Assembly (NCBI GenBank): GCA_947492175.1
Contig: CANLMQ010000012.1
Location: 108,680-172,679 of the forward strand
From: an uncultured Draconibacterium sp.
Lineage (GTDB): Bacteria; Bacteroidota; Bacteroidia; Bacteroidales; Prolixibacteraceae
Length of the DNA: 64,000 bases
Reading direction: 5' to 3'
Every line of letters begins with the position of its first letter. Position 1 is the first letter of the stretch. Of this stretch, positions 45,292 to 53,712 are shown piece by piece. A model generated the notes under the pieces. The model did not search any database, was not told the origin of the DNA, and saw only the letters and a program-made list of their open reading frames with translations. Position numbers and translations under genes: made by a program.

Positions 45292-47832
45292 ATGAAAAAA
45301 TATATAAAATTTCTAATCCTTATTGTGTTATGTTTTGTAGTGTTTAATTCCAATGCACAGCAGAACGATACATTAAAAATAGAACGAAATAAACAGGGAA
45401 TTGTAAATTTCGCACATTTCAAACCGAATTCTGAACGAAAAATTCAGGAAGGTACAACGTTTCTAAAAACTTTCTTACATGCAAAAACCGATGATGACTT
45501 TCGTTTAATTAAGGAAACGAACGATGAGCTGGGATTTTCGCATCTTCGTTTTCAACAATACTATAAAGGGGTAAAAGTCGAAAATTCAGAATACCTGATT
45601 CACGGAAGTAATGGGATTATAGAATCCATAAATGGTGATTTTAAGCCTGTAACCTTGTCTTCGGTTAAGCCTTCATTAAACGAAAAACAGGCTTTGCAGA
45701 AAGCATTGAATTATGTGCATGCAAAGAAATATAAATGGGAGGATACAGCTTACGAAAAGTTTAAAAAGGAAAATACCAAAGATGCCAATGCTACCTATTA
45801 TCCTAAAGGGGAACCGGTAATTGTAAAAGACTATTTAACCGGAAGTAAACAAATGAAGCTGGCCTGGAAATTTACAATTTCTTCACTCGAACCATATAAC
45901 GAGCAATGGGTTTATGTTGATGCAACTAATGGTGAAATTGTTGGTGATACACCTTTGTTATTGAATTCAAACGCAACCGGAAATGCAGAAACGCTTTATA
46001 GCGGTACTGTGGGAATTACCTGCGACTCCTATTCCGGTGGTTACAGGTTATATGAAACAAGAAGCACTACACCAAATCATAGTGTAAATGTTCATACCTG
46101 GAATTGTTTATCACAATCAAATCTTACCAATGCAGTTGAATTTTCCAATACTAACGTGAACTGGACAATAGGGAACTGGGCTGCTATTTCTCAGGATCAG
46201 GCCGCGTTGGATGCCCACTGGGCTGCAGAAAAGGTGCTGGACTACTGGAGTACAATCCATAGCAGAAACAGCCTCGATAACCAGGGACTTGCGATTACCG
46301 GGTATGTCCACTTTTATGATCCAAGCTCTACGGCAGGGTGGCCCAATAATGCTCAATGGGATGGGAATAACCATGTTTTGAAATATGGAGACGGAGATGG
46401 AGGTACAAACTTTAATCAATTGGTTGCATTAGATGTAGTTGCTCACGAGATGGGGCATGGAATTGCTCAGTACACTGCTGGCTTCAGTTCTACTGATCAT
46501 CGTCAGGAATGTGATGCTTTAAATGAAGGATTTAGCGATATTTGGGGAGCCTGTGTGGAAGATTGGGCCACTACCAATAAACAAACATGGTTGTCAGGCG
46601 AAGAATTTGTCAATCCAAACTTTACATGTCTGCGAGATATGCAAAACCCTAATAGTCTAACAGCTTGGGAAGGTCCACATCCAGACACTTATCAGGGAAC
46701 TTTCTGGGATCTTAATGGAGAACCTCATATCAACTCAACTGTATTAAGTCATTGGTTTTATCTATTATCAGAAGGAAGTAATGGTGTTGATACTAACGAC
46801 AATAATGATTCTTTTTATGTGTCAGGCATTGGAATATCAGATGCCCAAAAGATTGCATTTAGGGCAGAAACAAATCTTAATTCATCAGCAACCTTTGCTG
46901 ATGCCAGAACTCAGACAATCCTCGCTGCAGCTAATCTTTTTGGTGCAACTTCCAACCAGGTAATTCAGACAACCAATGCCTGGTATGCAGTAGGGGTTGG
47001 GGAACAATTTTCAAATTATCCTATTTCCGGCCCCTCTTATGTTTGTCCCAATACCGAAGTCACTTTTACAGTTAATAATGCTCCTCCCAATTATTCTTGG
47101 GACTATAGTCCTAACTTAGATACTGTAGTTGGTAATCCGGGTACTTTTACTACTTCATTCTTAAAAGGAGATGCCTGGGTGAGTATTAGTGTTAACGAGG
47201 CTGAAGTTGGGCGAAAAGAATTTGTTATAGGAAGTGAGGTTACAGGAATTGATCAGATTTCGTTTGCCGGAAAGAATCGGTATTATGTGAGTCCGGCTTG
47301 TGCGGGAGAATTAAATAATATATGGATATTAGAATGGCAAGGAATGGATTTACTGGTTGATAAGCCAGATACTGTTTATGGAAGAAATTATGTTGATGTA
47401 GTATCTACAACAAATCCGAATAATTTAACAATTGCTACCTTAACGCTTAAACAAGGTGGTTATACATATACCAAGTTTATAACTATTATGGGTGTGGACG
47501 TAGGATTGGATGGTATACATTTACCTGATCCATTTGATCCTGTTTTAACGTTTTCTCCCAACCCAACTGTAGGAGAAACTACCATTAGTATCGAACAAGG
47601 TTCTGCGAATGATACTTCGTTAAAATCGGCCTCCACCGAAACTACTTTCAACGAAAACGCCGAATGGGACCTCGAGGTGTACGATAGTATGCAAAGCCTG
47701 AAACTTAAAAAACAGAAACAAAAAGGCAAAAGCATAACCATTAACACTCAAAGCTGGAAAGAAGGAGTGTATATGGTACGTGTAAAATACAAAGACGATA
47801 TAATTACCGGTAAACTGGTGGTGAAGAAATAG
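45292..47832 (+). CDS. Secreted M4 (thermolysin-type) metalloprotease with T9SS sorting domain
   Basis: This 846-residue protein has a signal peptide (ILIVLCFVVFNSNAQ). Residues about 60-220 form the FTP/PepSY-type propeptide (LGFSHLRFQQYYKGVKVENSE). The catalytic site is VVAHEMGHGIAQY with His385, Glu386, His389, and the third zinc ligand is Glu412 in ALNEGFSD. HINSTVLSHWFYLLSEG holds the transition-state His. Residues from about 570 include an Ig/PKD-like region, and the last 90 residues are a T9SS type A sorting domain (LTFSPNPTVGETTISIEQ ... GVYMVRVKYKDDIITGKLVV). It is exported through the type IX system and digests protein outside the cell. It follows a small lipoprotein gene by 21 bases. 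Confidence 0.95.
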   Translation: MKKYIKFLILIVLCFVVFNSNAQQNDTLKIERNKQGIVNFAHFKPNSERKIQEGTTFLKTFLHAKTDDDFRLIKETNDELGFSHLRFQQYYKGVKVENSEYLIHGSNGIIESINGDFKPVTLSSVKPSLNEKQALQKALNYVHAKKYKWEDTAYEKFKKENTKDANATYYPKGEPVIVKDYLTGSKQMKLAWKFTISSLEPYNEQWVYVDATNGEIVGDTPLLLNSNATGNAETLYSGTVGITCDSYSGGYRLYETRSTTPNHSVNVHTWNCLSQSNLTNAVEFSNTNVNWTIGNWAAISQDQAALDAHWAAEKVLDYWSTIHSRNSLDNQGLAITGYVHFYDPSSTAGWPNNAQWDGNNHVLKYGDGDGGTNFNQLVALDVVAHEMGHGIAQYTAGFSSTDHRQECDALNEGFSDIWGACVEDWATTNKQTWLSGEEFVNPNFTCLRDMQNPNSLTAWEGPHPDTYQGTFWDLNGEPHINSTVLSHWFYLLSEGSNGVDTNDNNDSFYVSGIGISDAQKIAFRAETNLNSSATFADARTQTILAAANLFGATSNQVIQTTNAWYAVGVGEQFSNYPISGPSYVCPNTEVTFTVNNAPPNYSWDYSPNLDTVVGNPGTFTTSFLKGDAWVSISVNEAEVGRKEFVIGSEVTGIDQISFAGKNRYYVSPACAGELNNIWILEWQGMDLLVDKPDTVYGRNYVDVVSTTNPNNLTIATLTLKQGGYTYTKFITIMGVDVGLDGIHLPDPFDPVLTFSPNPTVGETTISIEQGSANDTSLKSASTETTFNENAEWDLEVYDSMQSLKLKKQKQKGKSITINTQSWKEGVYMVRVKYKDDIITGKLVVKK

Positions 47833-47913
47833 TTTTGAGGCTTACCTTTTCCAAAGTTTCGAACTTTGGAAAAGGTTTATAACGAAAAACCCTGAAGATG
47901 AGAACAAAACAAG

Positions 47914-48165
47914 CGTCCCAACAACAGGAAAATACAAACAAAGTTCCCGACGGGTTTTCCCGGAGGTGGGAAACTCCCGGCTAATATTCAGGGAAGGTTT
48001 CCCATTGTTGGGAATGTTAAAAATAAAATTACAGCAAGATTTCCCATAGTTGGGAAAGTATGCCACGAACTTTAGAGAAGGTTTCCCAATCATGGGAAAG
48101 TCAGATCCGCGACAAGGGGAAAGTTTCCCAACCGAAGGAAAAAAGTACAGATAATTCATTTTTTT
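47914..48165. repeat. Array of six palindromic repeats with exact 42-bp period
   Basis: Six units begin at 47914, 47956, 47998, 48040, 48082 and 48124, each exactly 42 bases apart. The core is an 18-base hairpin TTTCCCA-NNNN-TGGGAAA (best in units 3 to 5; unit 2 is TTTCCC-GGAGGT-GGGAAA; units 1 and 6 are degenerate). Loops and the 24-base spacers differ in every unit. On the minus strand the array reads as an open frame with FPxxGK every 14 residues, because 42 is divisible by three. It ends 21 bases before the DUF6261 gene. There are no cas genes and the repeats are too short and variable for CRISPR. Confidence 0.85.
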
Positions 48166-48186
48166 AAACCAATAAATCAAATTATT

Positions 48187-48915
48187 ATGGAGATTAAAAG
48201 TTTATACCTGCATGCACTTCGCAACGAAGAACACTTCCACTTTCACACCGAGGTAGACGAATTGGTTGTTCGTTTTACCGTTGAAGCTCTTAAAATTCAG
48301 AAGTATTATCCGGCCTATGAAGCCGCTTTGGCCAACGAAGGCGAAGCGCTCGATGTAGTGCGTAAAAGTATTTTTACCGGCCCCATTGCCGATGCCGATC
48401 ACACGCGCGACACCACAACCCTGGGTATGGAAGATATGATTGATGCTGCCCTGCGCCATTTTCGCCCCGAAGTGCGCGAAGCCGCCCGCCGCCTTAAAAT
48501 TGTGTTCGACAGTTTCGACGACCTTACCAACAAACCCTACGACCAGCAAACCGCTGCTACCGATAAACTGATTCAGTTGCTCGAAAACAAGTATGCCGCC
48601 GATGTGGCAACAGTTGGCCTTACCGACTGGGTAACCGAACTAAAAGCCAATAACCAGGCGGTAAAAGATTTGGTTGGCGACCGTTACACCGACGAGTCGG
48701 GCAAAACACCCGTTAAAATGAAAGCGGCCCGCAAACAGCTCGACACAGCCTACCGCGATGTTATCCGTTTGCTCGATGCACTGGTAATTGTTGAAGGCCC
48801 CGAAGCCTGGGAAGATTTTATAGGCGAACTAAACGAGCGTATTGAAAAATATAACCAACGCCTCAGCCAGCGCGATGGCCGCAATAAAAAAGACGACGAT
48901 CCGGAAGAGGAATAG
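48187..48915 (+). CDS. DUF6261 family protein
   Basis: This 242-residue cytoplasmic-looking protein has no signal peptide or membrane segment. It is strongly helical (EAARRLKIVFDSFDDLTNK) and ends in an acidic tail (KKDDDPEEE). The opening LYLHALRNEEHFHFHTEV is characteristic of DUF6261 proteins, which I know only from Bacteroidota and without assigned function. Base composition is clearly richer in G and C than its neighbours, with runs such as GAAGCCGCCCGCCGCC, suggesting either transfer or unusual codon selection for high expression. It directly follows the 42-bp palindromic array and is closed by a terminator at 49004. Confidence 0.8.
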   Translation: MEIKSLYLHALRNEEHFHFHTEVDELVVRFTVEALKIQKYYPAYEAALANEGEALDVVRKSIFTGPIADADHTRDTTTLGMEDMIDAALRHFRPEVREAARRLKIVFDSFDDLTNKPYDQQTAATDKLIQLLENKYAADVATVGLTDWVTELKANNQAVKDLVGDRYTDESGKTPVKMKAARKQLDTAYRDVIRLLDALVIVEGPEAWEDFIGELNERIEKYNQRLSQRDGRNKKDDDPEEE

Positions 48916-49003
48916 TCGCAGTTGACAGTATTCAGTTTCAGTGTCCAGAATACAAAACTATTCTGATCCGGAATCCAGAATCTAGTATCAAGTATTCAGT
49001 TTC

Positions 49004-49043
49004 AGACCTTCAAAGTTTTTAAAACCTTGAAGGTCTTGTTTTT
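49004..49043 (+). terminator. Terminator after DUF6261
   Basis: AGACCTTCAA pairs with TTGAAGGTCT across a loop and is followed by TGTTTTTT. It ends the DUF6261 transcript. Confidence 0.85.
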
Positions 49044-49059
49044 TCCAACATCCACCTCC

Positions 49060-49094
49060 TAATGACCAATGACCAATGACTAATGACCATTGAC
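49060..49094. repeat. Five tandem heptamers AATGACY
   Basis: Successive units AATGACC, AATGACC, AATGACT, AATGACC, ATTGACT lie 17 bases beyond the terminator. They resemble the short TACTNACTA-type repeats before the lipoprotein at 44770. The rest of the 380-base gap (48916-49295) has no gene. Confidence 0.75.
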
Positions 49095-49295
49095 TAACAA
49101 TCAGCTCTTGTACCTCAAATATCAAATTCCTGGTCAGAATGGGGCAATATAAGTGAAACCTCTTTCAAATATTACAGGTAAATTTGAAGTGTTATCATGT
49201 TTGTAAATAAGAAGTTAATGAATATTGATTTCTGCGGTCATTTTTTTTCGGTAAAATAGGGAGCAGAAAAAAGATAGAACTAAAATCAGATAAGA

Positions 49296-50483
49296 ATGAA
49301 AAAACTGTTAATCGTTGTATTGATATGCGTTGCAGGAGTAGGAGCAGCTCAGCAAAAAAACAAGTACAAATCAATTGTAAAAGAAGAGTTGATTTTTACC
49401 CCGCAACACGAGCATTCGCATGGTAGCAGCATTGTTGCTTTGCCCAATGGCGATTTTCTGGCGTGTTGGTTCCAGGGAAGTGGCGAACGAAAGGCCGACG
49501 ATGTACGAATAATGGGATCGCGGCTGGAAAAAGGAAAAAGCGAATGGGAGAACCCGTTTTTAATGGCCGATACACCCGGATTGCCCGATTGTAACCCGGT
49601 TCTTTTTCTGAACAACAAGAATAAACTATTCCTTGTTTGGATAGCTGTCCAGGGAAACCGCTGGGAAGGTTCAATTTTGCGTACGCGAACAACCAAAAAT
49701 TATAATCAAAAAGGAGCACCGGTATGGGAGTGGCAAGACAATATCTTACTAAAACCGGGCGAAGAGTTTGTAGAAGAAATTGAAAAGAAGTTTGATGAAA
49801 TGCCTGAATTAAACCATGGTTGGGCAGAATATGCTCCTTTGTACGACGATATGATTAAAGAGTACAGTAAAAACCAGGTTCTCAGAAGCATTGGGTGGAT
49901 GACACGTATTAAACCTCTGATAACAGAAAGTGGCCGGATTATTTTGCCACTGTATTCCGACGGGTATAATCTTTCTATTTGTGCCATTTCAGATAACGAT
50001 GGCGATTCGTGGAAATCATCGAAACCCATTGTGGGAAGAGGCCCTATTCAGCCGGCACTGGCATTGCGCAAAAACAGCGATATTGTGGCATATATGCGCG
50101 ATAGCGGCGATGCGCCTGCCCGGGTACATAAAAGTATTTCACACGATAATGGAGAGAGCTGGGATTATACGGTCAAAACCGATATTCCGAATACTGCCAG
50201 TGTTGAGCTGCTGGTATTAAAAGACGGCCGCTGGGCTTTTGTAGGCAACGATATTACCGATGGCCGGTACAGGATTGTGTTAATGCTTTCGGATGATGAA
50301 GGTGAAACCTGGAAATGGAAAGAATACCTCGAAAATGACCCGAAACAGGGTGGGGGAAGTTACTCGTATCCTTGCTTAATTCAAACCGGCGATGGTTTGC
50401 TTCATATTACCTATTCGTCGCGAACAGCAGAAACCGAAAAGTCGATTAAACATTTGGTTGTCGATCCGTCAAAAATCAAATAA
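49296..50483 (+). CDS. Secreted sialidase-family (BNR/Asp-box) protein
   Basis: This 395-residue protein has a signal peptide (LLIVVLICVAGVGAAQQ). It forms a six-bladed sialidase-like propeller with three clear Asp boxes: SDNDGDSWKS, SHDNGESWDY and SDDEGETWKW. HGSSIVALPNGDFLACWFQGS and the PDCNPVLFLNNKNKLFLVW blade match the BNR_2 group of exo-sialidase-like proteins, many of which act on sugars other than sialic acid (for example rhamnose-containing or uronic glycans). A catalytic Tyr/Glu pair could not be fixed by eye. It stands alone between two terminators, outside the main loci. Confidence 0.85.
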   Translation: MKKLLIVVLICVAGVGAAQQKNKYKSIVKEELIFTPQHEHSHGSSIVALPNGDFLACWFQGSGERKADDVRIMGSRLEKGKSEWENPFLMADTPGLPDCNPVLFLNNKNKLFLVWIAVQGNRWEGSILRTRTTKNYNQKGAPVWEWQDNILLKPGEEFVEEIEKKFDEMPELNHGWAEYAPLYDDMIKEYSKNQVLRSIGWMTRIKPLITESGRIILPLYSDGYNLSICAISDNDGDSWKSSKPIVGRGPIQPALALRKNSDIVAYMRDSGDAPARVHKSISHDNGESWDYTVKTDIPNTASVELLVLKDGRWAFVGNDITDGRYRIVLMLSDDEGETWKWKEYLENDPKQGGGSYSYPCLIQTGDGLLHITYSSRTAETEKSIKHLVVDPSKIK

Positions 50484-50510
50484 TTGCGGATTTTAGCAAA
50501 GTGCCAATAA

Positions 50511-50541
50511 AAAACGCTTCAGTTTCCTGAAGCGTTTTTTA
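50511..50541. terminator. Bidirectional terminator between convergent genes
   Basis: AAAACGCTTCAG, loop TTTC and CTGAAGCGTTTT form a perfect 12-bp stem with A-tract and T-tract on either side, serving both the sialidase-type gene and the peroxiredoxin. Confidence 0.93.
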
Positions 50542-50561
50542 TTAATATCATCTGAGTATCA

Positions 50562-51218
50562 TTATACGTCAAGATCCTTTTTGGCCAGATAGAAATCTAC
50601 CATCTCATAATCGCTTTTTTCACGTTCCTCCATTTCTTTTACTGTTTTTGGAGGAGGAACAATTACTTTTTGTCCGGGTGTCCAGTCTAAAGGTAAAGCA
50701 ACACTGTACTTGTCTGATACCTGGAGACCTTTTAATACGCGGATAATTTCATCCATATTTCGCCCAACATTAAGTGGATAATACATTATAAGGCGAATTT
50801 TGCCTTTCGGATCGATAAAGAATACGGCGCGTACTGCAGCTGTTTCGCTTTCGTTGGGTTGTAACATACCATAGAGTTGCGAAACTTTCATGTCAATGTC
50901 GGCAATAATCGGGAAATCGAAAAGTACCCCGGTATTCTTTTTAACGTTATTTACCCATGCTACATGAGCGTGTATGCTGTCGATACTTAATCCGATAAGT
51001 TTTGTGTCCAATGCACGAAACTCGTCGCCACGCACTGCAAAACCACTCATTTCGGTTGTACAAACCGGTGTAAAGTCGGCCGGGTGCGAAAATAATATTG
51101 TCCAACTGTCTTTAATATATTCAGAAAACTGAATTGGGCCGTGTGTAGTATTGGCTTTAAAATCCGGAGCCATATCGCCAATTCTTGGCATTTGTGTAAT
51201 GTTTTGTTGTTCTTCCAT
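50562..51218 (-). CDS. 1-Cys peroxiredoxin (Prx6 type)
   Basis: I take the ATG at 51218 (MEEQQNITQMPRIGDMAP) as start; a longer frame to 51260 adds an unusual leader. The 218-residue protein has the peroxidatic motif HPADFTPVCTTE and the Prx6-type long C-terminal dimerisation part (SVALPLDWTPGQKVIVPPPK). Only one Cys is present, so it is a 1-Cys enzyme that reduces hydrogen peroxide and organic peroxides with an external thiol. It acts in the cytoplasm and is monocistronic, facing the terminator at 50511. Confidence 0.93.
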   Translation of the reverse strand: MEEQQNITQMPRIGDMAPDFKANTTHGPIQFSEYIKDSWTILFSHPADFTPVCTTEMSGFAVRGDEFRALDTKLIGLSIDSIHAHVAWVNNVKKNTGVLFDFPIIADIDMKVSQLYGMLQPNESETAAVRAVFFIDPKGKIRLIMYYPLNVGRNMDEIIRVLKGLQVSDKYSVALPLDWTPGQKVIVPPPKTVKEMEEREKSDYEMVDFYLAKKDLDV

Positions 51219-51687
51219 TTTTTTTGTATTTAAATTTTCATGATTCAAAGATACATACAAAGGAGAACATTAGCTCAAAATGTCTATCGGATTTCTATTG
51301 TATTTTTTGATGATGATTAGGGAAAATTTATAAGTGATTATTGTTTGTGTGTGAGAGGTATGGATTTGTTGTTTGTTCTGTTTTATTGTTGCTGTTTGTT
51401 GGAGGTTATAGTGTTGTTGTTTTATCCATTCTATAAGCCCAAAAACGATGATGGACATGATGCAGATTGATGTGATCAATTCAATTTCATTAATTCATTC
51501 AATTTTAAGGAGCCTTGAGATTTCAATAATTATAACATAATATGAATAGTATAATATTTAATGTTTCCCAATCTCGGCATAAATTGATTTGGAATTCTGT
51601 TATTTGATGTTGCTTAAACCTTTCCCATTGTTACAAATTCTAAAAGTGTTTAAAACCGGGTGTTTTATTGCTATAATCAGATGTACA

Positions 51688-51722
51688 TTGTTTACTGAGT
51701 TTCAATTTTTTCAATATATTTG
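51688..51722 (+). promoter_or_regulatory. Possible upstream promoter of rpmB
   Basis: TATATTTG (51715-51722) fits the Bacteroidota -7 consensus TAnnTTTG exactly, with a TTG at 51688-51690. The spacer of 24 bases is a little longer than the usual 19-21. The rest of the 669-base gap 51219-51887 holds no gene. Confidence 0.35.
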
Positions 51723-51806
51723 CACACTCAATAATCAAAAAATGGAGCAGTTTTGAGAAATTAACAATTAAATGTTAATTGTTTTAGCAAAAACTTCGTA
51801 TTCCTC

Positions 51807-51837
51807 TTGATTATTTTCCAAAAAAGTATTTTCTTTG
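51807..51837 (+). promoter_or_regulatory. Probable proximal promoter of rpmB
   Basis: TTG (51807-51809), a 20-base spacer and TTTCTTTG (51830-51837, one mismatch to TAnnTTTG) are followed by a start site near 51844 and a 45-base leader to rpmB at 51888. The spacing fits the Bacteroidota sigma-A pattern. Confidence 0.5.
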
Positions 51838-51887
51838 CACACCGTTTTAGTAACGTGTTTGTTTGAACATCAAGAAATTATAAAGAA

Positions 51888-52130
51888 ATGTCACGAGTTT
51901 GTCAAATAACAGGAAAGAAAGCAATGGTGGGAAATAACGTTTCTCACTCTAAGAGAAGAACTAAAAGAAAGTTCGACGTAAACCTGTTTAAAAAGAAATT
52001 TTATATGCCTGACGAAGATCGTTGGGTGCAATTAACTGTATCTGCTGCTGGTATGCGCACTATTAACAAAAAAGGCGTTAAAGCTGCTTTAACCGAAGCG
52101 CAGGAAAAAGGTTATATCACTAAATATTAA
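51888..52130 (+). CDS. rpmB: 50S ribosomal protein L28
   Basis: The 80-residue protein MSRVCQITGKKAMVGNNVSH is textbook L28 (SHSKRRTKRKFDVNL, TINKKGVKAAL). It binds 23S rRNA in the large subunit. It opens the cluster rpmB-rpmG-DUF4295, an order I know as conserved in Bacteroidota, with 11 bases to rpmG. Confidence 0.98.
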   Translation: MSRVCQITGKKAMVGNNVSHSKRRTKRKFDVNLFKKKFYMPDEDRWVQLTVSAAGMRTINKKGVKAALTEAQEKGYITKY

Positions 52131-52141
52131 AGATATTAGAG

Positions 52142-52330
52142 ATGGCTAAAAAAGGAAAAGGCAATAGGGTTCAGGTAATTTTAGAATGCACTGAACACAA
52201 AGATAGTGGTATGCCGGGTACTTCACGGTACATTACTACTAAAAACAGAAAAAATACTACTGAAAGAATGGAATTGAAAAAATACAATCCTGTTCTGAAG
52301 AAAGTAACAGTACATAAAGAAATTAAATAA
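52142..52330 (+). CDS. rpmG: 50S ribosomal protein L33
   Basis: The 62-residue protein has the L33 core RVQVILECTEHKDSGMPGTSR, YITTKNRKNTTERMELKKYNP. The usual zinc-binding Cys pairs are mostly absent (only one Cys), so it is the zinc-independent C-minus form. It lies between rpmB and the DUF4295 gene with gaps of 11 and 8 bases. Confidence 0.97.
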   Translation: MAKKGKGNRVQVILECTEHKDSGMPGTSRYITTKNRKNTTERMELKKYNPVLKKVTVHKEIK

Positions 52331-52338
52331 ATTCAGAC

Positions 52339-52491
52339 ATGGCAAAGAAAGCAGTTGCAACACTTCAAAAAGGTGCCGGTAAAGGTTATGCTAAAGTAAT
52401 AAAGATGACTAAATCGGAAAAAACTGGTGCATATACTTTTAAAGAAGAAATTGTGCCAAACGACGACGTTAAGACTTATTTTAAAAAATAA
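52339..52491 (+). CDS. DUF4295 small ribosome-cluster protein
   Basis: The 50-residue basic protein MAKKAVATLQKGAGKGYAKV ... NDDVKTYFKK belongs to DUF4295, which in Bacteroidota regularly follows rpmG. Its position and basic nature point to a ribosome-associated role; this is inferred from context. It starts 8 bases after rpmG and is followed by a terminator. Confidence 0.93.
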   Translation: MAKKAVATLQKGAGKGYAKVIKMTKSEKTGAYTFKEEIVPNDDVKTYFKK

Positions 52492-52514
52492 GAAAATATA
52501 ACTGTATAGCAGGG

Positions 52515-52545
52515 AAAGCTTTCATTTTCGATGAAAGCTTTTTTT
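52515..52545 (+). terminator. Terminator of the rpmB-rpmG-DUF4295 operon
   Basis: AAAGCTTTCAT and ATGAAAGCTTT flank a short loop and run into a seven-base T-tract. It separates the ribosomal operon from ftsY. Confidence 0.93.
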
Positions 52546-52750
52546 GTATTTGACAATCGCCTGGGGTAAACAGGCATTTTGAAAAGAATTACGGGTGGCT
52601 CTGCATCGATGAGATTTGTAGTTTTCATCCGCCAAACAGCTCAGGTAACAAGTTAAGTTTAAGGGATGGTTTTTGGTTAACAATTTTTCTCCGAACATCC
52701 GTTCGTTATCAATTATTGTATTATTTTTAGAGCTCGCAAATTGTATTATT

Positions 52751-53701
52751 ATGGCGTTATTCGGAAGTTTCAGTAGAAAAAAGAAAGAAAGCCTGGATCA
52801 GGGACTTTCAAAAACAAAGGAAAGTGTTTTTAAAAAACTGAGTCGGGCAGTTGTTGGTAAGTCGAAGGTCGACGATGAAGTATTGGATAACCTGGAAGAG
52901 GTTTTAATTACGTCTGACGTTGGTGTTGATACAACTATTAAAATTATAGAACGTATTGAAGAACGTGTTGCCAAAGACAAATACATGGGCATTAGTGAGT
53001 TGAATAGAATTCTGAAAGAAGAAATTTCTTTTTTGCTGGAAGAAAACAATTCGGCTGACATTTCTGATTTTGAACTTCCTGAGACAGAAGGACCATATGT
53101 GATTATGGTTGTTGGAGTAAATGGTGTTGGAAAAACAACAACTATTGGTAAGTTGGCCTATAATTTTAAGCAAGCCGGAAAATCGGTAATGCTTGGAGCG
53201 GCAGATACATTCAGGGCTGCAGCAATAGAACAGTTGGAAGTGTGGGCCGACCGCGTTGATGTTCCAATTATAAAACAAAAAATGGGTTCCGATCCGGCTT
53301 CAGTAGCTTACGATACGTTGGCGTCTGCCAAAGCCAATAATGCCGACGTTGTTATTATTGATACGGCAGGTCGTCTGCACAATAAAGTTGGCTTAATGAA
53401 TGAGCTTTCGAAAATTAAGAAAGTAATGCAAAAGCTCATGCCTGATGCACCTCACGAAGTGTTGTTGATTCTGGATGGATCGACCGGGCAAAATGCATTT
53501 GAACAAGCCAAACAGTTCACAAAGGCTACCGAAGTAACAGCATTGGCATTAACCAAACTGGATGGTACAGCCAAGGGTGGCGTAGTAATTGGTATTTCCG
53601 ATCAGTTTAAAATTCCGGTAAAATATATTGGTATTGGAGAGAAACTGGAACATCTTCAAATCTTTCGCCGAAACGAGTTTGTCGATTCTCTTTTTTCGTA
53701 A
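52751..53701 (+). CDS. ftsY: Signal recognition particle receptor FtsY
   Basis: The ATG at 52751 (MALFGSFSRKKKESLDQGLS) is the natural start; the upstream in-frame ATG at 52673 adds a non-conserved leader. The 316-residue protein has the SRP-GTPase N-domain helices, the P-loop GVNGVGKTTTIGKLAY, DTAGRLHNK and TKLDGTAKGG. It docks ribosome-SRP complexes at the membrane for insertion of membrane proteins. The acidic A-domain of long FtsY forms is nearly absent, as in other Bacteroidota. It is followed 11 bases later by a DksA/TraR-type gene. Confidence 0.97.
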   Translation: MALFGSFSRKKKESLDQGLSKTKESVFKKLSRAVVGKSKVDDEVLDNLEEVLITSDVGVDTTIKIIERIEERVAKDKYMGISELNRILKEEISFLLEENNSADISDFELPETEGPYVIMVVGVNGVGKTTTIGKLAYNFKQAGKSVMLGAADTFRAAAIEQLEVWADRVDVPIIKQKMGSDPASVAYDTLASAKANNADVVIIDTAGRLHNKVGLMNELSKIKKVMQKLMPDAPHEVLLILDGSTGQNAFEQAKQFTKATEVTALALTKLDGTAKGGVVIGISDQFKIPVKYIGIGEKLEHLQIFRRNEFVDSLFS

Positions 53702-53712
53702 AACAAGGTTGA

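Noticed and set aside
47914..48165. CRISPR array
   Set aside because: Palindromic cores are only 18 bases with varying loops, spacers are 24 bases, degenerate units are internal to the pattern at both ends, and no cas gene is present.
47842..48180. Minus-strand 112-residue frame with FPxxGK every 14 residues
   Set aside because: The frame exists because the 42-bp period is divisible by three. It starts at TTG without a ribosome site, and the signal is better explained by the palindromes, so I list the repeat rather than a gene; the coding option is kept open in the findings.
51270..51479. Minus-strand 69-residue frame
   Set aside because: Low-complexity GT-rich DNA, non-ATG start, no family and no ribosome site.
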